A stretch of 64,000 bases of DNA from Verrucomicrobiaceae bacterium. GTDB taxonomy: Bacteria; Verrucomicrobiota; Verrucomicrobiia; Verrucomicrobiales; Verrucomicrobiaceae. The DNA lies in contig JADJPM010000004.1 in NCBI GenBank assembly GCA_016713245.1, positions 2,480,001 through 2,544,000 of the forward strand. The letters run 5' to 3'. The position numbers were made by a program, and so were the translations under genes. The notes below the pieces were generated by a model. It was not told the origin of the DNA, did no database searches, and saw only the letters and a program-made list of their open reading frames with translations. Every line of letters starts with the position of its first letter. Position 1 is the stretch's first letter. Of the stretch, positions 50,901 to 60,395 are shown piece after piece.

Positions 50901-52616
50901 TCATTCCGAGGCACGCACGCTATCGAGCGTGACCTGCCACTGCTCCTGACCTCGGAAAAAGCTGCGCTGGAGGCGCATCGCCACATCCCAGGGGGCGGGA
51001 GGCAGATTGCCGATGGGGGCATTGAACCAGACGCTGTCCATCCCTGCACCATCCTGCGTGAGCATGAGGCGCAGATGCTTCCCTTTGATGCTGCGGCCGG
51101 GTAGCTTCGGCATCACGCGACGGCAGAAAAACAAGGGTTCGGGGTTCTTTTGCCCAAAAGGCTCCATCAGCTTGTAGTTCTCCAAAAAGGAGAGCGTGAG
51201 GTCTTTGAGCTTCACCTCGGCATCGAGCTCCAAAAGTGGCGTCATGGCCTCATCGCTGAGTGCTTTGCGGGCAGCCGCCGAAAAGGCGACGCGGAAGTTA
51301 TCGAACTTGGATTCCTCCACGGAGATGCCGGCCGCCATCGCGTGACCGCCCCCGCCGAGAAGGTGCTCGTTGCAGACTTCGATGGCTTCGACCAAGGAAA
51401 AACCGGGGATGCTGCGGCCACTGCCCTTTCCCACGCCGTCTTCCCCGAAGGAAACGAGGATGGTGGGACGGTGGCAAAGCCGCGAAATCCGGGAGGCGAC
51501 GATGCCGATGACGCCAGGATGCCAGTTTCGTGAGCCGAGCACGATGGCGGAGAGATCATCGAGATCCCCCAGCGTGCCGAGCATGGCCTCCGCCTCGGCG
51601 TGAACGGCTTGCTCGACGTTTTGGCGGTCTTTGTTTTGGGCTTCGAGCAGGTTGGCAAGCTCGGCGGCTGTCTCCATTTCGGGAGCAAGGAGGAGTTCCA
51701 GTGCCTTCGCGGCCGTATCCAGTCGGCCCGCTGCATTCAGGCGGGGACCCAGGCGGAAGCTGACGTGATGCGTCTGCACGAGGCCATCCACTCCCGCGAG
51801 CAGCTTTAGGGCCCGCAAGCCGTGACGCTGAGTCTGCCCCAGTGCTTCCAGACCACGGCGCACGAGGAGGCGGTTTTCACTCACCAGCGGCACGAGGTCC
51901 GCCACGGTGCCCAGGGCCACGAGATCGAGCGTTTCCTTGAGGTCGAAATTCGGCGCCGGGCGTGTTTTGAGCAGCGCATGGGCCACTTTGAAGACGAGAC
52001 CTGCGGTGCAGAAGTAGTGCCATTCCTCGCCGAGCTTCGGATTCACCATCGCGAGGCATTTTGGCTTCCCGAGGGGGGAAAGCTCGTGGTGATCCACGAT
52101 CACACAATCCACGCCCTGCTCTGCCAGCCACGCCGTCTCATTGAGAGAGGTCGTTCCGCAATCCAGAGCGATCAGGAGGTCCGGCTTTCCGAAAAGCTCG
52201 AAGCATTTGGCCAGCCCATCCATGCTCAGGCCGTAGCCTTCTTCCATGCGGGAGGGCAGGAAGAGCTTCGTTTCCAGCCCGTAGGCCTTCAAAACGAGGT
52301 GCAGCAGGGCCATCGAGGTCACGCCATCCACATCGTAATCTCCGTAGAGAACCACCTTTTGCTTCTCATCCACGGCCTTCAGCATGCGCTCGACGGCGGC
52401 GGGCATTTCCGGTAGGAGGCGGGGATCGCCCAGGGTGGCCAGTTTCGGAACGAGAAAGTCCCGCGCCTTTTCCGCCGTGGTGATGCCACGCTGAGCGAGC
52501 AGGTGGGTGAGCAGAGACGGTAAACCGGTCTCGGCTGCCAGTTCGGCCGCGCCTTCGGCATCTGGCTTCACGAGCCAGCGAGGCGGACGGATGAACATGA
52601 CAGGAGTTTCAGACAT
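50901..52616 (-). CDS. recJ: single-stranded-DNA-specific exonuclease RecJ
   Basis: 571 residues, normal size. DHH phosphoesterase motifs: YGDYDVDG near 96-103, ALDCGTT near 150 and DHHELSP near 175. DHHA1 part with GGGGHAMAAG near 410, and an OB-fold C-terminus. It degrades single-stranded DNA 5' to 3' in recombination and mismatch repair. It stands alone on the minus strand, divergent from the DUF3592 gene. Confidence 0.95.
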   Translation of the reverse strand: MSETPVMFIRPPRWLVKPDAEGAAELAAETGLPSLLTHLLAQRGITTAEKARDFLVPKLATLGDPRLLPEMPAAVERMLKAVDEKQKVVLYGDYDVDGVTSMALLHLVLKAYGLETKLFLPSRMEEGYGLSMDGLAKCFELFGKPDLLIALDCGTTSLNETAWLAEQGVDCVIVDHHELSPLGKPKCLAMVNPKLGEEWHYFCTAGLVFKVAHALLKTRPAPNFDLKETLDLVALGTVADLVPLVSENRLLVRRGLEALGQTQRHGLRALKLLAGVDGLVQTHHVSFRLGPRLNAAGRLDTAAKALELLLAPEMETAAELANLLEAQNKDRQNVEQAVHAEAEAMLGTLGDLDDLSAIVLGSRNWHPGVIGIVASRISRLCHRPTILVSFGEDGVGKGSGRSIPGFSLVEAIEVCNEHLLGGGGHAMAAGISVEESKFDNFRVAFSAAARKALSDEAMTPLLELDAEVKLKDLTLSFLENYKLMEPFGQKNPEPLFFCRRVMPKLPGRSIKGKHLRLMLTQDGAGMDSVWFNAPIGNLPPAPWDVAMRLQRSFFRGQEQWQVTLDSVRASE

Positions 52617-52717
52617 GTGAGGTTTGCGTATAATTTGTTTCCTTGTATGGAGCCTTCGCGGCGGCTAGTCAAAGAATCGCTACACCGCTCAAAGACGGCC
52701 GCGCGGGAGAAACAAAG

Positions 52718-53218
52718 ATGCACGCAGATCATGCAGGAAAATGGTGGCTCGCGGCGATGGGAGTCGTGCTCATCGCAGCCGGATCGTTTTTTGCGTGGAG
52801 GCTTTGGCTTTCCTACCAAATGACCTCCGCCAGCCGCTCCTGGCCGGAGATACCCTGCCTCATCGAGGCCTCACACATCGTGAGTGAGCGTCCCACGCCG
52901 ACCTCCGCTCTCGCTCATGAGGTCAAGATTCGGTATCGCTATGAGTTTGGCGGTGTCTCACGTGTCTCCACCCGCATCCGTCATGTCGAGGCGGCTCCCA
53001 GCGCTCACCTCGACAAGGTGCAAGCGGTGCAGCAGCAGTTCCCACCTGGCACGCGGCAGGTCTGTCGCGTGAATCCCGCCGATCCAGTGGACTCCGTGCT
53101 CCTTCCCGGCACGCGGGCAGCGCTCTATTCCATCTGGTTTCCCCTGCTCTTCGTCGCCGGTGGCGTAGGCATGCTCGTGGGCATCGCACGCCGCCGAAAC
53201 CCATCCCTCCCTTTATGA
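52718..53218 (+). CDS. DUF3592 membrane protein
   Basis: 166 residues. Two membrane spans (about 9-29 and 136-157) enclose an extracytoplasmic beta domain with WPEIPCLIEAS, YRYEFGGVSRVSTRI and VNPADPVDSVLLPG, the DUF3592 pattern. Met 52718 is preferred; the frame is open to 52643. The stop overlaps the start of the pseudouridine synthase gene (ATGA). Confidence 0.8.
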   Translation: MHADHAGKWWLAAMGVVLIAAGSFFAWRLWLSYQMTSASRSWPEIPCLIEASHIVSERPTPTSALAHEVKIRYRYEFGGVSRVSTRIRHVEAAPSAHLDKVQAVQQQFPPGTRQVCRVNPADPVDSVLLPGTRAALYSIWFPLLFVAGGVGMLVGIARRRNPSLPL

Positions 53219-54081
53219 AGCTCGAACAAACCGTCTCCACCCCCAGCCCCCTCCTTCCCTTCCTCTTTGAGGCCTTTCCGGAGGCCAAAAAAACCAAGGT
53301 CCGCCAGTGGCTGAAGCATGGCTCTGTGCAGGTGAATGGCCGCTCCATCACGCAATTCGATCACGCTTTGTCCGCCGGAGATAAAATTGCCATCCGCCCG
53401 CAGAAGAAGCCGGTCGAGGAAGTCTCTCCCCTGCCCCCCGGCCTCAAAATCCTCCATGAAGACGCCTCGCTTCTCGTGGTCGAAAAGCCCGCTGGATGGC
53501 TCACCATCGCCAAAGACAGCGGCAAAGGCCGAAACATCTACTCCGTGCTCATGGACCACGTCCGCTCCGTGACGCCCAAACTGCGTGTGTGGATCGTTCA
53601 CCGTCTCGACCGCGAAACCTCCGGCCTCATCGTCTTCGCCAAGACCGAGGAGGCCAAGCGAATCCTTCAGGAAAACTGGCAGGACTTTGAAAAACGCTAC
53701 CTCGCCATCACCGAAGGCATCCCCGCCAAGCCCGAGGGCACTTTCCGCTCTCACCTCGATGAGTCCAATCCCATGCGTGTTTACAGCGCCGCAGCCAGCG
53801 AGGATACCCGCGAGGCAGTCACGCACTATCGTGTGCTGAAACGCGGAGCTGGACGTGCCCTCGTCGAGCTCAATCTCGATACCGGACGCCGCCACCAGAT
53901 TCGCGTCCAGCTCTCCGATGCCCACTGCCCTGTCCTGGGTGATGTTCGCTACGGTGCCAAAAGCAATCCGGCTGAGCGTCTGGCTCTGCACGCCAGCCAG
54001 CTTGTCTTTAAGCACCCCGATGACGGCCGGAAGATGCGCTTTGAATCGCCGCTGCCGAAGAATCTCGCCTCACTGATCTGA
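53215..54081 (+). CDS. RluA-family pseudouridine synthase
   Basis: 288 residues. An S4 RNA-binding domain (about 28-70, RQWLKHGSVQVNGRSIT) precedes the synthase domain with catalytic motif HRLDRETSG near 137-145 (Asp is the catalytic residue). TGRRHQIRVQLS near 222-233 and LHASQLVFKHP follow. It isomerises uridines in rRNA or tRNA; the exact target cannot be read from sequence. Translationally coupled to the DUF3592 gene. Confidence 0.9.
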   Translation: MKLEQTVSTPSPLLPFLFEAFPEAKKTKVRQWLKHGSVQVNGRSITQFDHALSAGDKIAIRPQKKPVEEVSPLPPGLKILHEDASLLVVEKPAGWLTIAKDSGKGRNIYSVLMDHVRSVTPKLRVWIVHRLDRETSGLIVFAKTEEAKRILQENWQDFEKRYLAITEGIPAKPEGTFRSHLDESNPMRVYSAAASEDTREAVTHYRVLKRGAGRALVELNLDTGRRHQIRVQLSDAHCPVLGDVRYGAKSNPAERLALHASQLVFKHPDDGRKMRFESPLPKNLASLI

Positions 54082-54088
54082 CAGCGCC

Positions 54089-55582
54089 TCAATAGGCGTT
54101 GTCGCGTTTGAAGAAGGTCAGCGCCATGATCTGGATGTCGAGCCAGAGGCTCCAGTTTTCCAGATACCAGAGGTCACACTGGATGCGCTCGCCGAGGTCG
54201 GTATCGCCGCGCAGTCCATTGATCTGGGCCCAGCCGGTCATGCCGGGTTTGGCGGTGTGGCGAGCGTTGTAGTGCGGGATCTCATGCTTGAAGCCAGCGA
54301 TGAGTTCCGGACGCTCTGGACGCGGGCCGACGAGGCTCATTTCGCCCTTCAGCACGTTCCAGAACTGCGGCAATTCATCAATGTTCGTTTTGCGCATGAA
54401 AGCACCGACGCGGAGGCGACGAGGGTCGTCTTTGACGCACCATTGGGCACCTTTACCCTGTTCCGCGTTGAGTTTCATGGAGCGAATCTTGATGATCTCA
54501 AAGGGCACGCCGTTGTAACCCCAGCGGCGCTGACGATAAAAGATGGTGCCACGGGATTCCAGCCACACGAGAGCACCGAAAAGGGCCACGATCGGACCGC
54601 TGAGCACAAGGCCGACGATGGCACCGACGATGTCGAGGGCACGTTTCGCCATCACATTGATGGTGTGATCGAGCGGCAGGCGGGTAACGCCGAGGATGGG
54701 CGTACCAGCGATGGTTTCGAGAGCGAGGCCGGAGGAAAAGACGCGGAAGACGGAGGGAATGACTTTGAATTGGATCATTTCGCGTTCGCAGAGATTTGCG
54801 AGGGCGATCATCTGGTCACGAGCGCCATGCAGATCCGCCACGATCACCATGTCCACCGCATGCGTGCCGATCAGGCGCTCCACCTCGGCCAGGCTGCCCA
54901 GGCAGGGAAATTCAGTCTCAGGCAGGGCTTCCTGCGCTTCGGGATCGATTTGCACCCAGCCCACAATGTCATAGGCGCTGGCTTGGTCACGCTTGAGGGT
55001 CTTCCAAAGCGAAAGAGCATCCTTGTTCCAGCCGACGAAGAGCGTGCGCTGCTGGAGAGCCTCGACCCGGCCAGGAGAGCGCAGGTAGCTATGAAAAAGA
55101 GTGCGCCAGCTAAGCAGCAATAGCAGAGCGCAGGCTCCATTAAGCGTCATGAACACACGGGAGATGGAAGGCTCCAGCTTTAGAGCGAGGCTGATCGCGA
55201 GGAAACTAGCGGTCCAGATCAGCACGCTCTTGGCCACACGGGAGGCGATGAGGCGGCTGCGAAGCAGGATATTGGAGTGGTAAATTCCCTGCCAGCCGAG
55301 AACAAACACGAGTGAAACACTACCCAGCACAATGTAGCCGAGATATTGGCGAAGGGAGATGGGATCCACGATACCCAGATCACGAATCGCCGTGTGGAAG
55401 CGAAGTCCGTAAGCGGCAAACGCCGCCACGAAAGCCATCATAAGATCCCCAAGCACTGAGACGACCACCCACCAGTGCGGTGAGACCTGCTCCTTTTCAC
55501 GCCAGACACGGCGGGCTTCCAAAGCATCCAGCAGGGCCACATTGGGTTGTCCGGGGTAGTTGGCGGTGAGGGTTGAATTCAT
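54089..55582 (-). CDS. polyprenyl-phosphate sugar phosphotransferase (WbaP/WcaJ type), exopolysaccharide initiation
   Basis: 497 residues. Four or five N-terminal membrane spans, a CoA-binding-like middle domain (GWVQIDPEAQ, VDMVIVADLHGARD) and the bacterial sugar transferase C-terminus: KRALDIVGAIVGLVLSGPI, KIRSMKLNAE, RKTNIDELPQFWNVLKGEMSLVGPRPER and AKPGMTGWAQINGLRGDT. It transfers a sugar phosphate to undecaprenyl phosphate to start a polysaccharide repeat unit. The start at 55582 is chosen as the first Met outside the AT-rich upstream region. No other EPS genes are next to it. Confidence 0.9.
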   Translation of the reverse strand: MNSTLTANYPGQPNVALLDALEARRVWREKEQVSPHWWVVVSVLGDLMMAFVAAFAAYGLRFHTAIRDLGIVDPISLRQYLGYIVLGSVSLVFVLGWQGIYHSNILLRSRLIASRVAKSVLIWTASFLAISLALKLEPSISRVFMTLNGACALLLLLSWRTLFHSYLRSPGRVEALQQRTLFVGWNKDALSLWKTLKRDQASAYDIVGWVQIDPEAQEALPETEFPCLGSLAEVERLIGTHAVDMVIVADLHGARDQMIALANLCEREMIQFKVIPSVFRVFSSGLALETIAGTPILGVTRLPLDHTINVMAKRALDIVGAIVGLVLSGPIVALFGALVWLESRGTIFYRQRRWGYNGVPFEIIKIRSMKLNAEQGKGAQWCVKDDPRRLRVGAFMRKTNIDELPQFWNVLKGEMSLVGPRPERPELIAGFKHEIPHYNARHTAKPGMTGWAQINGLRGDTDLGERIQCDLWYLENWSLWLDIQIMALTFFKRDNAY

Positions 55583-55890
55583 GGTTTTATGGTCGAGTCC
55601 TTGTTGTGACAATTCTAGTGGGTAGAAACAACAGCGCAAGACAATATTATAGCATTTATGACAAAAGTCTTATTTCCAAAGGGTAAAGCCTTTCAATTTT
55701 GATAAATTATGGAGTTTTTAATTCATTCCAGCCAAGTGAACACGACCAAAAGGCTTATCGCTTGTCCGCTTTAGCTTCAGCTTCGGCCCTGGTGAAGGTT
55801 CCGGAAGGATGGCCTTCTGCTCTCCGCCCATTCCTCAAAGGCATCGGGACCGCCGCTTGAGATTTCCTTGGAGAAAACTAATCTCCGCCC
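55583..55890. promoter_or_regulatory. AT-rich divergent upstream region
   Basis: 308 bases without a gene between the sugar transferase and the small lipoprotein. 55640-55735 is distinctly AT-rich for this genome. The minus strand has TATAAT at 55646-55651, a candidate -10 box for the sugar transferase; no matching -35 is evident. Low confidence beyond its being the promoter-bearing interval. Confidence 0.35.
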
Positions 55891-56064
55891 ATGAAAACGA
55901 CCTTTTTCCTGCTTCTAGGCCTGTCGCTTCTGTTCACCTCCTGCCGCAATCGCCGTGGCGAAGGCCCCGTGGAGCGGGCTGGCCGTGGCGTCGATAACGC
56001 GGTGGACTGGGTGGGCTATGGCGTCCGCCGCACGGGCGAAGGCATCCAGCGGGCCACTCGCTGA
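55891..56064 (+). CDS. small lipoprotein
   Basis: 57 residues (MKTTFFLLLGLSLLFTSCRN...): signal peptide with lipobox FTSC, then a short Arg/Gly-rich mature part (GRGVDNAVDWVGYGVRRTGEGI). It looks like the small entericidin-like lipoproteins found in many genomes, but the match is only general. miaA begins two bases after its stop. Confidence 0.6.
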   Translation: MKTTFFLLLGLSLLFTSCRNRRGEGPVERAGRGVDNAVDWVGYGVRRTGEGIQRATR

Positions 56065-56066
56065 AC

Positions 56067-56969
56067 ATGCTACCCGCATCGACCATCTTCCTCGCTGGAC
56101 CCACCGCGTCTGGAAAGTCAGCCCTCGCACTAGAGCTGGCTTCGCGGCTCGACGGGGAAATCGTGAACGCCGATGCCTTCCAGCTCTACGCGGGCCTCGA
56201 TATGCTCACGGCCAAGCCCTCCGCCGCCGATTTCACCCGAGTGCCGCATCATCTCTACGGCGTGCTGCGCATCACGGAGGCCTGTGATGCGCAGCGCTAT
56301 CATGACCTCGCCAAGCCCGTGATCGAAGAGATCACCTCGCGGGGAAAAACGCCGCTCGTGGTCGGCGGCTCCGGTTTGTATCTCAAAGCGCTCACTCATG
56401 GCCTTGCGCCCCTGCCGCAGGGCGATGCGACGATGCGAGAGAAGCTCCGCGAAAGGTCGCTGGAGGACAAAGTGTCCGAATTGCTCGCTCTCGACCCGGC
56501 GGCGGCCACGACGGTCAATCTGCGCAATCCGCGCTACGTCGAGCGAGCCCTCGAAATCTGCCTTCTCACCGGCCAACCGCAGTCCGAATTGCGCCAGGGC
56601 TTTCAAAATGCGACGCCAGCTATCCGGGGCCTCGTTATCATTTGGGAACGCGAAGCTCTGTGCCGCCGAATTGAGGCCCGCACGCGGCAGATGCTCGCCA
56701 ATGGAGCCCTCGAAGAGGTCGCGGCGCTTGGCGAAGTATCTTTCACCGCCTGCAAAGCCATTGGCATCCGCGAGATCCGCGATCATCTCGCCTGCCAACT
56801 CACCCGCGAGCAAACCATCGAGGCCATTGCCATTGCCACCCGCCAATATGCCAAGCGACAGGCCACCTGGTTTCGGCGCGAGACGTGCTACCAAACGATT
56901 TGCCTCGATTCCTCATCCACCGCACAGTGCCCCCTCGAATCCGCCCTGCGCCTGTTTTCGTCATTCTGA
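56067..56969 (+). CDS. miaA: tRNA dimethylallyltransferase MiaA
   Basis: 300 residues. P-loop GPTASGKSAL at 11-20, DAFQLYAGLDMLTAKPS near 37-53, VGGSGLYLKAL near 99-109 and QYAKRQATWFRR near 260-271. It adds the isopentenyl group to A37 of tRNAs reading UNN codons. Intact. aroB follows 24 bases downstream. Confidence 0.95.
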   Translation: MLPASTIFLAGPTASGKSALALELASRLDGEIVNADAFQLYAGLDMLTAKPSAADFTRVPHHLYGVLRITEACDAQRYHDLAKPVIEEITSRGKTPLVVGGSGLYLKALTHGLAPLPQGDATMREKLRERSLEDKVSELLALDPAAATTVNLRNPRYVERALEICLLTGQPQSELRQGFQNATPAIRGLVIIWEREALCRRIEARTRQMLANGALEEVAALGEVSFTACKAIGIREIRDHLACQLTREQTIEAIAIATRQYAKRQATWFRRETCYQTICLDSSSTAQCPLESALRLFSSF

Positions 56970-56993
56970 ATTCGTCATTCGTCATTTCCGCCC

Positions 56994-58094
56994 ATGCCTC
57001 CTCAGCCCATCCGTCCCGTCTTCATCAATCTCGGCCCGCGCAGCTACGTCGTGCAGGTCGGCAAGGGGTTGCTCGCCACGGTGGGCGAGGAAGTGAACAA
57101 AAAACTCGCGGATCGCACCCGTTGCGCCGTCATCACCGATTCGAACGTGGGCCCGCTATACGCGGAGAAGGTGCTGCAAAGCCTGCGTGATGCCGGGAAG
57201 GAGCCGCATCTCATCACCGTGCCCGCCGGAGAAGCCTCGAAGTCCCTGCTCAGCAGCGAGACCGTGCTCAGCGAGATGGCCAGGGCCGGCCTCGATCGCA
57301 AAAGCTTCGTCGTCGCCCTCGGTGGCGGCGTCATCGGTGATCTCGGCGGCTTCTGCGCGGCCATTTATCAGCGCGGCATCCCTTATGTCCAAATCCCCAC
57401 CACCGTGCTTTCACAGGTGGACAGCTCCGTCGGCGGCAAAACCGGCGTGAACCTGCCCGACGCGAAAAACATGGTCGGAGCCTTTCACCAGCCTGTTTTG
57501 GTCATCGCGGACATCGACACGCTCTCCTCGCTGCCGAAGCGCGAGTGGAATGAAGGCTTTGCCGAGATCATCAAGCATGCCGCGATCAAAGACCCCAGCC
57601 TCTACGACCAAATCGACGCAATTGCCGAGGGTAAAGGCGACCTCGTCGCGGTCATCCGGCGCAACATTTCGATCAAAGCCGCCATCGTCGAGGCCGATGA
57701 ATTCGAGACCATCGGCACGCGTGCCCTTCTCAACTTCGGCCACACCCTCGGCCACGCCATCGAGGCCGCCGCCGGCTACGGCAAGCTCCTCCACGGCGAG
57801 GCCATCTCCCTCGGCCTGCGAGCCGCCGCCTGGCTCTCCACGCAGATGAGCGGCCTCAATTCGCAAGAGCACGACCGCATCGTGAACCTGCTGAAACGCT
57901 TCGAGCTGCCCGTCACCCTCGGCGAGGAGTTTTCTACCGACGAAGTGATGCGCATCGCCCGCATGGACAAAAAGTTCGAGAAAGGCCGCATCCGCTTCGT
58001 CCTCCTGCGAAAAGCCGGAGACGCCTACTTGAGCAAGGACGTGCTCGAAGGGCACCTCATCAATGCGCTCGATGAATTGCGGAAGCCGGTGTGA
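56994..58094 (+). CDS. aroB: 3-dehydroquinate synthase
   Basis: 366 residues, standard length. NAD site LGGGVIGDLGGF near 103-114, QVDSSVGGKTGVN near 140-152, NEGFAEIIKHA near 188-198, LNFGHTLGHAIEAA near 246-259 (zinc His) and HGEAISLGL near 267. Converts DAHP to 3-dehydroquinate in the shikimate pathway. Confidence 0.97.
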   Translation: MPPQPIRPVFINLGPRSYVVQVGKGLLATVGEEVNKKLADRTRCAVITDSNVGPLYAEKVLQSLRDAGKEPHLITVPAGEASKSLLSSETVLSEMARAGLDRKSFVVALGGGVIGDLGGFCAAIYQRGIPYVQIPTTVLSQVDSSVGGKTGVNLPDAKNMVGAFHQPVLVIADIDTLSSLPKREWNEGFAEIIKHAAIKDPSLYDQIDAIAEGKGDLVAVIRRNISIKAAIVEADEFETIGTRALLNFGHTLGHAIEAAAGYGKLLHGEAISLGLRAAAWLSTQMSGLNSQEHDRIVNLLKRFELPVTLGEEFSTDEVMRIARMDKKFEKGRIRFVLLRKAGDAYLSKDVLEGHLINALDELRKPV

Positions 58095-58148
58095 TGAAGC
58101 TGCTGCAACTGTCTCTTGCCGACGACCTATCGTGAGGCACTTTGGACC

Positions 58149-58358
58149 ATGATCGCGCAGGCTCATGAATCATTCGCGTCCAAGCTGGCAGCCATACAAA
58201 GGCGTGCCACCGCTCGGCGCACTTCGTCCACGAAGACTGTGGCAGCATGGGATGTGCTGAATCCTCGCCTTGTCTCCGAGGACGATGACGCGATCTTTTG
58301 TGAGGCGATGCGGCTCGGCGAGCAATGGCGCGAGGCGGCGAACCGCGAGGGCAAGTGA
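58149..58358 (+). CDS. antitoxin of PIN-domain toxin-antitoxin pair 1
   Basis: 69 residues from Met 58149 (a TTG at 58116 is an alternative). No DNA-binding fold is recognised. Its C-terminus (EAMRLGEQWREAANREGK) matches that of the antitoxin at 59768 (EAIKEGEQWRADENRRS), which identifies it. Ends two bases before the toxin start. Confidence 0.7.
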   Translation: MIAQAHESFASKLAAIQRRATARRTSSTKTVAAWDVLNPRLVSEDDDAIFCEAMRLGEQWREAANREGK

Positions 58359-58360
58359 CC

Positions 58361-58783
58361 ATGGTCGTCGTTTTGGACACCAATCATTTCAGGGAATACA
58401 TGCGCCAAAGCGCGTCAGGAAACGTTTTGCGAGAGAGGTTGCAAGACAGCAGGCCTGAAGTTTTCACCACCATCATCACCTCGCAGGAAAGTGCGCAGGG
58501 ATGGTTTGCTTGGATCAACAAACAGCCGCCCGGGCACCAGCAGGTGCATGGCTACCAGGTGTACCAGCAGAGCCTTGAATCGCTTGCTGGCCTGGGCCTT
58601 CTTGGCTTTGACGAGGATGCCGCAGAACTCTTTGAAGAGCTGCACCAGATGCGCCCGCGTATCGGCACCATGGATCTGAAAATAGCCTCCATCTGCCTTG
58701 CCCACGATGTTCTGCTACTTTCTCGAAACTTGCGCGACTTTGAAAAAGTGCCCGGCCTAAAGGTGGAGAATTGGCTGGACTAA
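58361..58783 (+). CDS. PIN-domain toxin (VapC-like), pair 1
   Basis: 140 residues. PIN acidic residues: D6 in VVVLDTNHFREY, a central Glu (TSQESAQGW), and the C-terminal GTMDLKIASICLAHDVLLLSRNLRDFEKV. Expected to be a Mg-dependent RNase kept in check by the upstream antitoxin. Closely related to the toxin at 59976 (same ending GLKVENWLD). Confidence 0.85.
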   Translation: MVVVLDTNHFREYMRQSASGNVLRERLQDSRPEVFTTIITSQESAQGWFAWINKQPPGHQQVHGYQVYQQSLESLAGLGLLGFDEDAAELFEELHQMRPRIGTMDLKIASICLAHDVLLLSRNLRDFEKVPGLKVENWLD

Positions 58784-58813
58784 AGTGACGTGGTTTGCCG
58801 TAATACACTCACC

Positions 58814-59707
58814 ATGCCCAACCGCCGCCGTTTCCTTCGCACCCTCTCTGCCACCACGATCGCTGCTGCCACAGGCAGTCTTTTACCTGCTCAAGAGGCC
58901 AAACCAGCCCGCAAGCTGCGCAAGGCCATCATGGGCGGCACCCTCGGCTTCAAAGGCACGCTCATCGAGAAATACAAAGCCGCCAAGGAAGCCGGTTACG
59001 AAGGCGTGGAGCCCGCAGGCGGCCTGAATCAGCAAGAAGTGCTGGATGCCCTCGGCCAGTCCGGCCTGCAAGCCGCCAGCGTGTGCTGCCACACGCACTG
59101 GAAGCAGACGCTCACGCATCCCGATGAAAAGACCCGCGAAGAAGGCCTGCAGGGCGTTCTTCAAACCCTCCGCGATGCGAAGGCCTACGGCGCGGATTCC
59201 ATTCTCGTCGTTCCCGGCACCGTGGGCGACGACGTCACCTACCAGCAGGCCTGGGATCGCTCCATCGCTCAGATCAAGAAGGCTGTGCCGCTCGCCAAGG
59301 AACTCGGCGTGAAGATCTCCATCGAGAACGTCTGGAACAACTTCATCCTCAGCCCCATCGAAGCCGTGAAATTCCTCGACGAGATCGGCGATCCGGTTGT
59401 CGGCTGGCATTTCGACATCGGCAACGTGCTGCGCTACGGCTGGCCGGAGCATTGGATCCCCGTGCTGGGCAAGCGCATCAACCGCATCCACATCAAAGAA
59501 TACTCCACGAAGAAAATGAAGGACGAAGGCGTGTGGAAGGGCTTCGACTGCGACCTCACCGAGGGCACGAACAACTGGGCCGCCATCATGAAAGCTCTCG
59601 ATAGCATCGGCTACACTGGCTGGGCCATCAGCGAGCAACGCGGCGGCATCAACCCCAACGGCCTCCGCATGCTCGTCGAGCGCATGGACAAGATTTTTGC
59701 GATGTGA
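58814..59707 (+). CDS. Tat-exported sugar phosphate isomerase/epimerase-like TIM barrel protein
   Basis: 297 residues. A twin-arginine signal (NRRRFLRTLSATTIAAATGS) is followed by a xylose isomerase-like/AP-endonuclease-2 barrel: YEGVEPAGGL, KISIENVWNNF (metal Glu), GWHFDIGNVLRYG (metal Asp/His), HIKEY and ISEQRGG. This family is abundant in Verrucomicrobia and Planctomycetes and probably acts on sugars in the periplasm. The start at 58814 is set by the Tat motif. It sits between the two paralogous PIN modules. Confidence 0.85.
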   Translation: MPNRRRFLRTLSATTIAAATGSLLPAQEAKPARKLRKAIMGGTLGFKGTLIEKYKAAKEAGYEGVEPAGGLNQQEVLDALGQSGLQAASVCCHTHWKQTLTHPDEKTREEGLQGVLQTLRDAKAYGADSILVVPGTVGDDVTYQQAWDRSIAQIKKAVPLAKELGVKISIENVWNNFILSPIEAVKFLDEIGDPVVGWHFDIGNVLRYGWPEHWIPVLGKRINRIHIKEYSTKKMKDEGVWKGFDCDLTEGTNNWAAIMKALDSIGYTGWAISEQRGGINPNGLRMLVERMDKIFAM

Positions 59708-59767
59708 GGCGGCGCATGCGATTGATTCCTGTTTGCCGAATTCCAGCCTGGGTGGCATGATGAACCC

Positions 59768-59989
59768 ATGACGACAGTTCTCCCAAACCAGTCCAAGGAC
59801 GAGAAATACGCCTCTGTGGCCGAGAGAATACGGCTCATGGGCTTTCAGGTGCCCGCCAAAGGCGCGTGGCAGAAGCGCATCGGTGCCATGGCCGGCAGTG
59901 CTGCTTTTGACGAAGCCATTAAAGAAGGAGAGCAGTGGCGTGCAGATGAAAACCGCCGCTCACTGGAGGCGATGCATGCTGATTCTTGA
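59768..59989 (+). CDS. antitoxin of PIN-domain pair 2
   Basis: 73 residues, polar, with a GFQVPAKGAWQKRIGAMAG middle and the shared GEQWRADENR C-terminal motif. It overlaps the toxin gene by 14 bases. Annotated by position and by similarity to 58149-58358. Confidence 0.75.
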   Translation: MTTVLPNQSKDEKYASVAERIRLMGFQVPAKGAWQKRIGAMAGSAAFDEAIKEGEQWRADENRRSLEAMHADS

Positions 59990-60395
59990 TACCAATCACT
60001 ACTCGGAGATTGAACGGCGCTCCCGCCCGGGACAGCTTTTGGAGGAACGGCTTAGAGCCGCGGAAGATGAGGCATTTATCACGATCATCACATCAGAAGA
60101 GGTGCTGAAAGGCTGGATGGCGGTCCTTCAACCCCATCGCCATCAAGATCACGGTGTCCGGGCCTACGCGGACTTTCATCACAGTCTCGATGGCTTCCGC
60201 GACTGGTTCATTCTGCCTTGGAGCGAGGATTCAGCGGCAATCTACGCCCGGTTGAAAGGCTCCAGGCTGCATGTCGGCACGAAAGACCTGTGCATCGCCA
60301 GCATCGCCTTGGAATACGAAGCGACCATCCTCACCCGCAACATCGCGGACTTTGCCAAAGTGTCCGGCCTGAAGGTGGAAAACTGGCTCGACTAG
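59976..60395 (+). CDS. PIN-domain toxin (VapC-like), pair 2
   Basis: 139 residues. MLILDTNHYSEIERRS carries the first Asp, TSEEVLKGW the Glu, and GTKDLCIASIALEYEATILTRNIADFAKV the C-terminal acidic part. Paralogue of 58361-58783 over its full length. Start at 59976 inside the antitoxin gene. Confidence 0.87.
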   Translation: MLILDTNHYSEIERRSRPGQLLEERLRAAEDEAFITIITSEEVLKGWMAVLQPHRHQDHGVRAYADFHHSLDGFRDWFILPWSEDSAAIYARLKGSRLHVGTKDLCIASIALEYEATILTRNIADFAKVSGLKVENWLD

